Origin: Flavobacterium sp.
GTDB lineage: Bacteria; Bacteroidota; Bacteroidia; Flavobacteriales; Flavobacteriaceae
Direction: 5' to 3'
Assembly: GCA_018883065.1 (NCBI GenBank)
Contig: VEQT01000028.1
Span: 1 to 34,261, forward strand
DNA: 34,261 nucleotides
The notes beneath the pieces are model-generated. The model was not told the DNA's origin, made no database searches, and was given only the letters and a program-made list of their open reading frames with translations. The stretch's first letter is position 1; every line of letters starts with the position of its first letter. Both the position numbers and the translations under genes were made by a program. Shown one piece after another: positions 33,784-34,261 of this stretch.

Positions 33784-34261
33784 GTTATCCCTCTTTTTTG
33801 TATTTTCATTTTTTTCATTGGTAGCACAAACATTACCATCGAAAAATATTACTATTAATGATGGTCTGCCAAGTAATAGTATAAAGTGCTTTTTTAAAGA
33901 CAGCAGAGGTATTTTGTGGATAGGCACTGAAGCAGGTTTGTGTGCATATGATGGAACTTCTTTTAAAATTTATAATGAGTCAAATGGTTTAAAACATAGC
34001 CAAATTTGGGCTATAGCTGAAGACAATAATAAGAATTTATGGCTTTCAATATATGGCCAAGGATTAGCCAAATTTGATGGTAAAAAGTTTACTTATTTTG
34101 ATAAAAAAGATGGCTTAATTCATAATTCTATTCGAAAAATTTATTTTTCAAAAAAGTATAATTGTTTGATTCTAGGTACAGAAAACGGATTAAGTCTTTT
34201 TGATGGAAAGAAATTCAAATCATTTGTTTTGAAAACTTCTTTAAATAGATTTCAAGTTGTT
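33761..34261 (+). CDS. Two-component sensor with propeller domain, 3' end missing
   Basis: The frame opens with ATG at 33761, inside the end of the regulator gene, and stays open to the end of the window (167 codons). A signal peptide MQLPKKFKLSLFFVFSFFSLVAQ is followed by two-component regulator propeller (Reg_prop) repeats: INDGLPSNSIKCFFKDSRG, LWIGTEAGLCAYDG, LWLSIYGQGLAKFDG and LILGTENGLSLFDG, each a blade of a sensing beta-propeller. A membrane helix and a histidine kinase domain of the LytS type would be expected beyond the window. The protein should sense an external or periplasmic ligand, often a glycan, and phosphorylate the LytTR regulator. Confidence 0.85.
   Translation, partial: MQLPKKFKLSLFFVFSFFSLVAQTLPSKNITINDGLPSNSIKCFFKDSRGILWIGTEAGLCAYDGTSFKIYNESNGLKHSQIWAIAEDNNKNLWLSIYGQGLAKFDGKKFTYFDKKDGLIHNSIRKIYFSKKYNCLILGTENGLSLFDGKKFKSFVLKTSLNRFQVV

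Overview
The window looks like the chromosome of a member of the Flavobacteriaceae (Bacteroidota), close to Flavobacterium. The reasons are a very large secreted protein ending in a type IX secretion (T9SS) sorting domain, promoters of the Bacteroidota form (TAnnTTTG at -7 with TTG near -33), weak ribosome binding sites, flavobacterial versions of core genes, and a dnaA - phosphatase - methyltransferase order that I recall from Flavobacterium genomes.

Layout. 1-2967: an outer-membrane biogenesis operon with a truncated SurA-like protein, a SurA-type peptidyl-prolyl isomerase and a MoxR ATPase. 3178-6944: aconitase and an amino-acid permease, each followed by or facing a hairpin terminator. 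6980-11949 (minus strand): an Nramp-like transporter with an altered metal site, a small outer-membrane beta-barrel, a GAPDH with a long N-terminal extension, and an HtrA protease. 12123-16140 (plus): diaminopimelate epimerase, a GNAT acetyltransferase, MltG, a DUF2279 protein and a lysozyme-like enzyme, so largely peptidoglycan synthesis and remodelling. 16191-18814 (minus): dnaA, a low-molecular-weight phosphatase and an RsmI-like methyltransferase in one tight operon. 19013-25943: thioesterase, a ribD-HAD-yigZ operon, a GNAT-prmC pair, an orphan FtsX/MacB-type permease and hisS. 26016-31307 (minus): a 1763-residue modular T9SS surface protein with its own well-formed promoter.

The right end differs. 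A DinB-family gene at 31712-32170 is dead, with three in-frame stops. Next to it lies the 3' half of a tRNA-Met(CAT) gene (32272-32313) followed, on the minus strand, by a hairpin terminator. This is the usual scar of an element integrated into a tRNA gene. Beyond it the sequence is visibly more AT-rich and holds three iteron-like repeats, a small unknown gene, and a LytTR response regulator overlapping the start of a secreted propeller-type sensor that runs off the window. I read 32314 onward as the start of a genomic island; its integrase and the intact tRNA would lie to the right.

Other points worth attention are seven-base tandem repeats inserted inside prmC, a HAD phosphatase overlapping ribD that could fill the missing phosphatase step of riboflavin synthesis, and several palindromes or phased repeats placed at candidate promoters. 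I saw no complete insertion sequence, CRISPR array, rRNA or intact tRNA gene.
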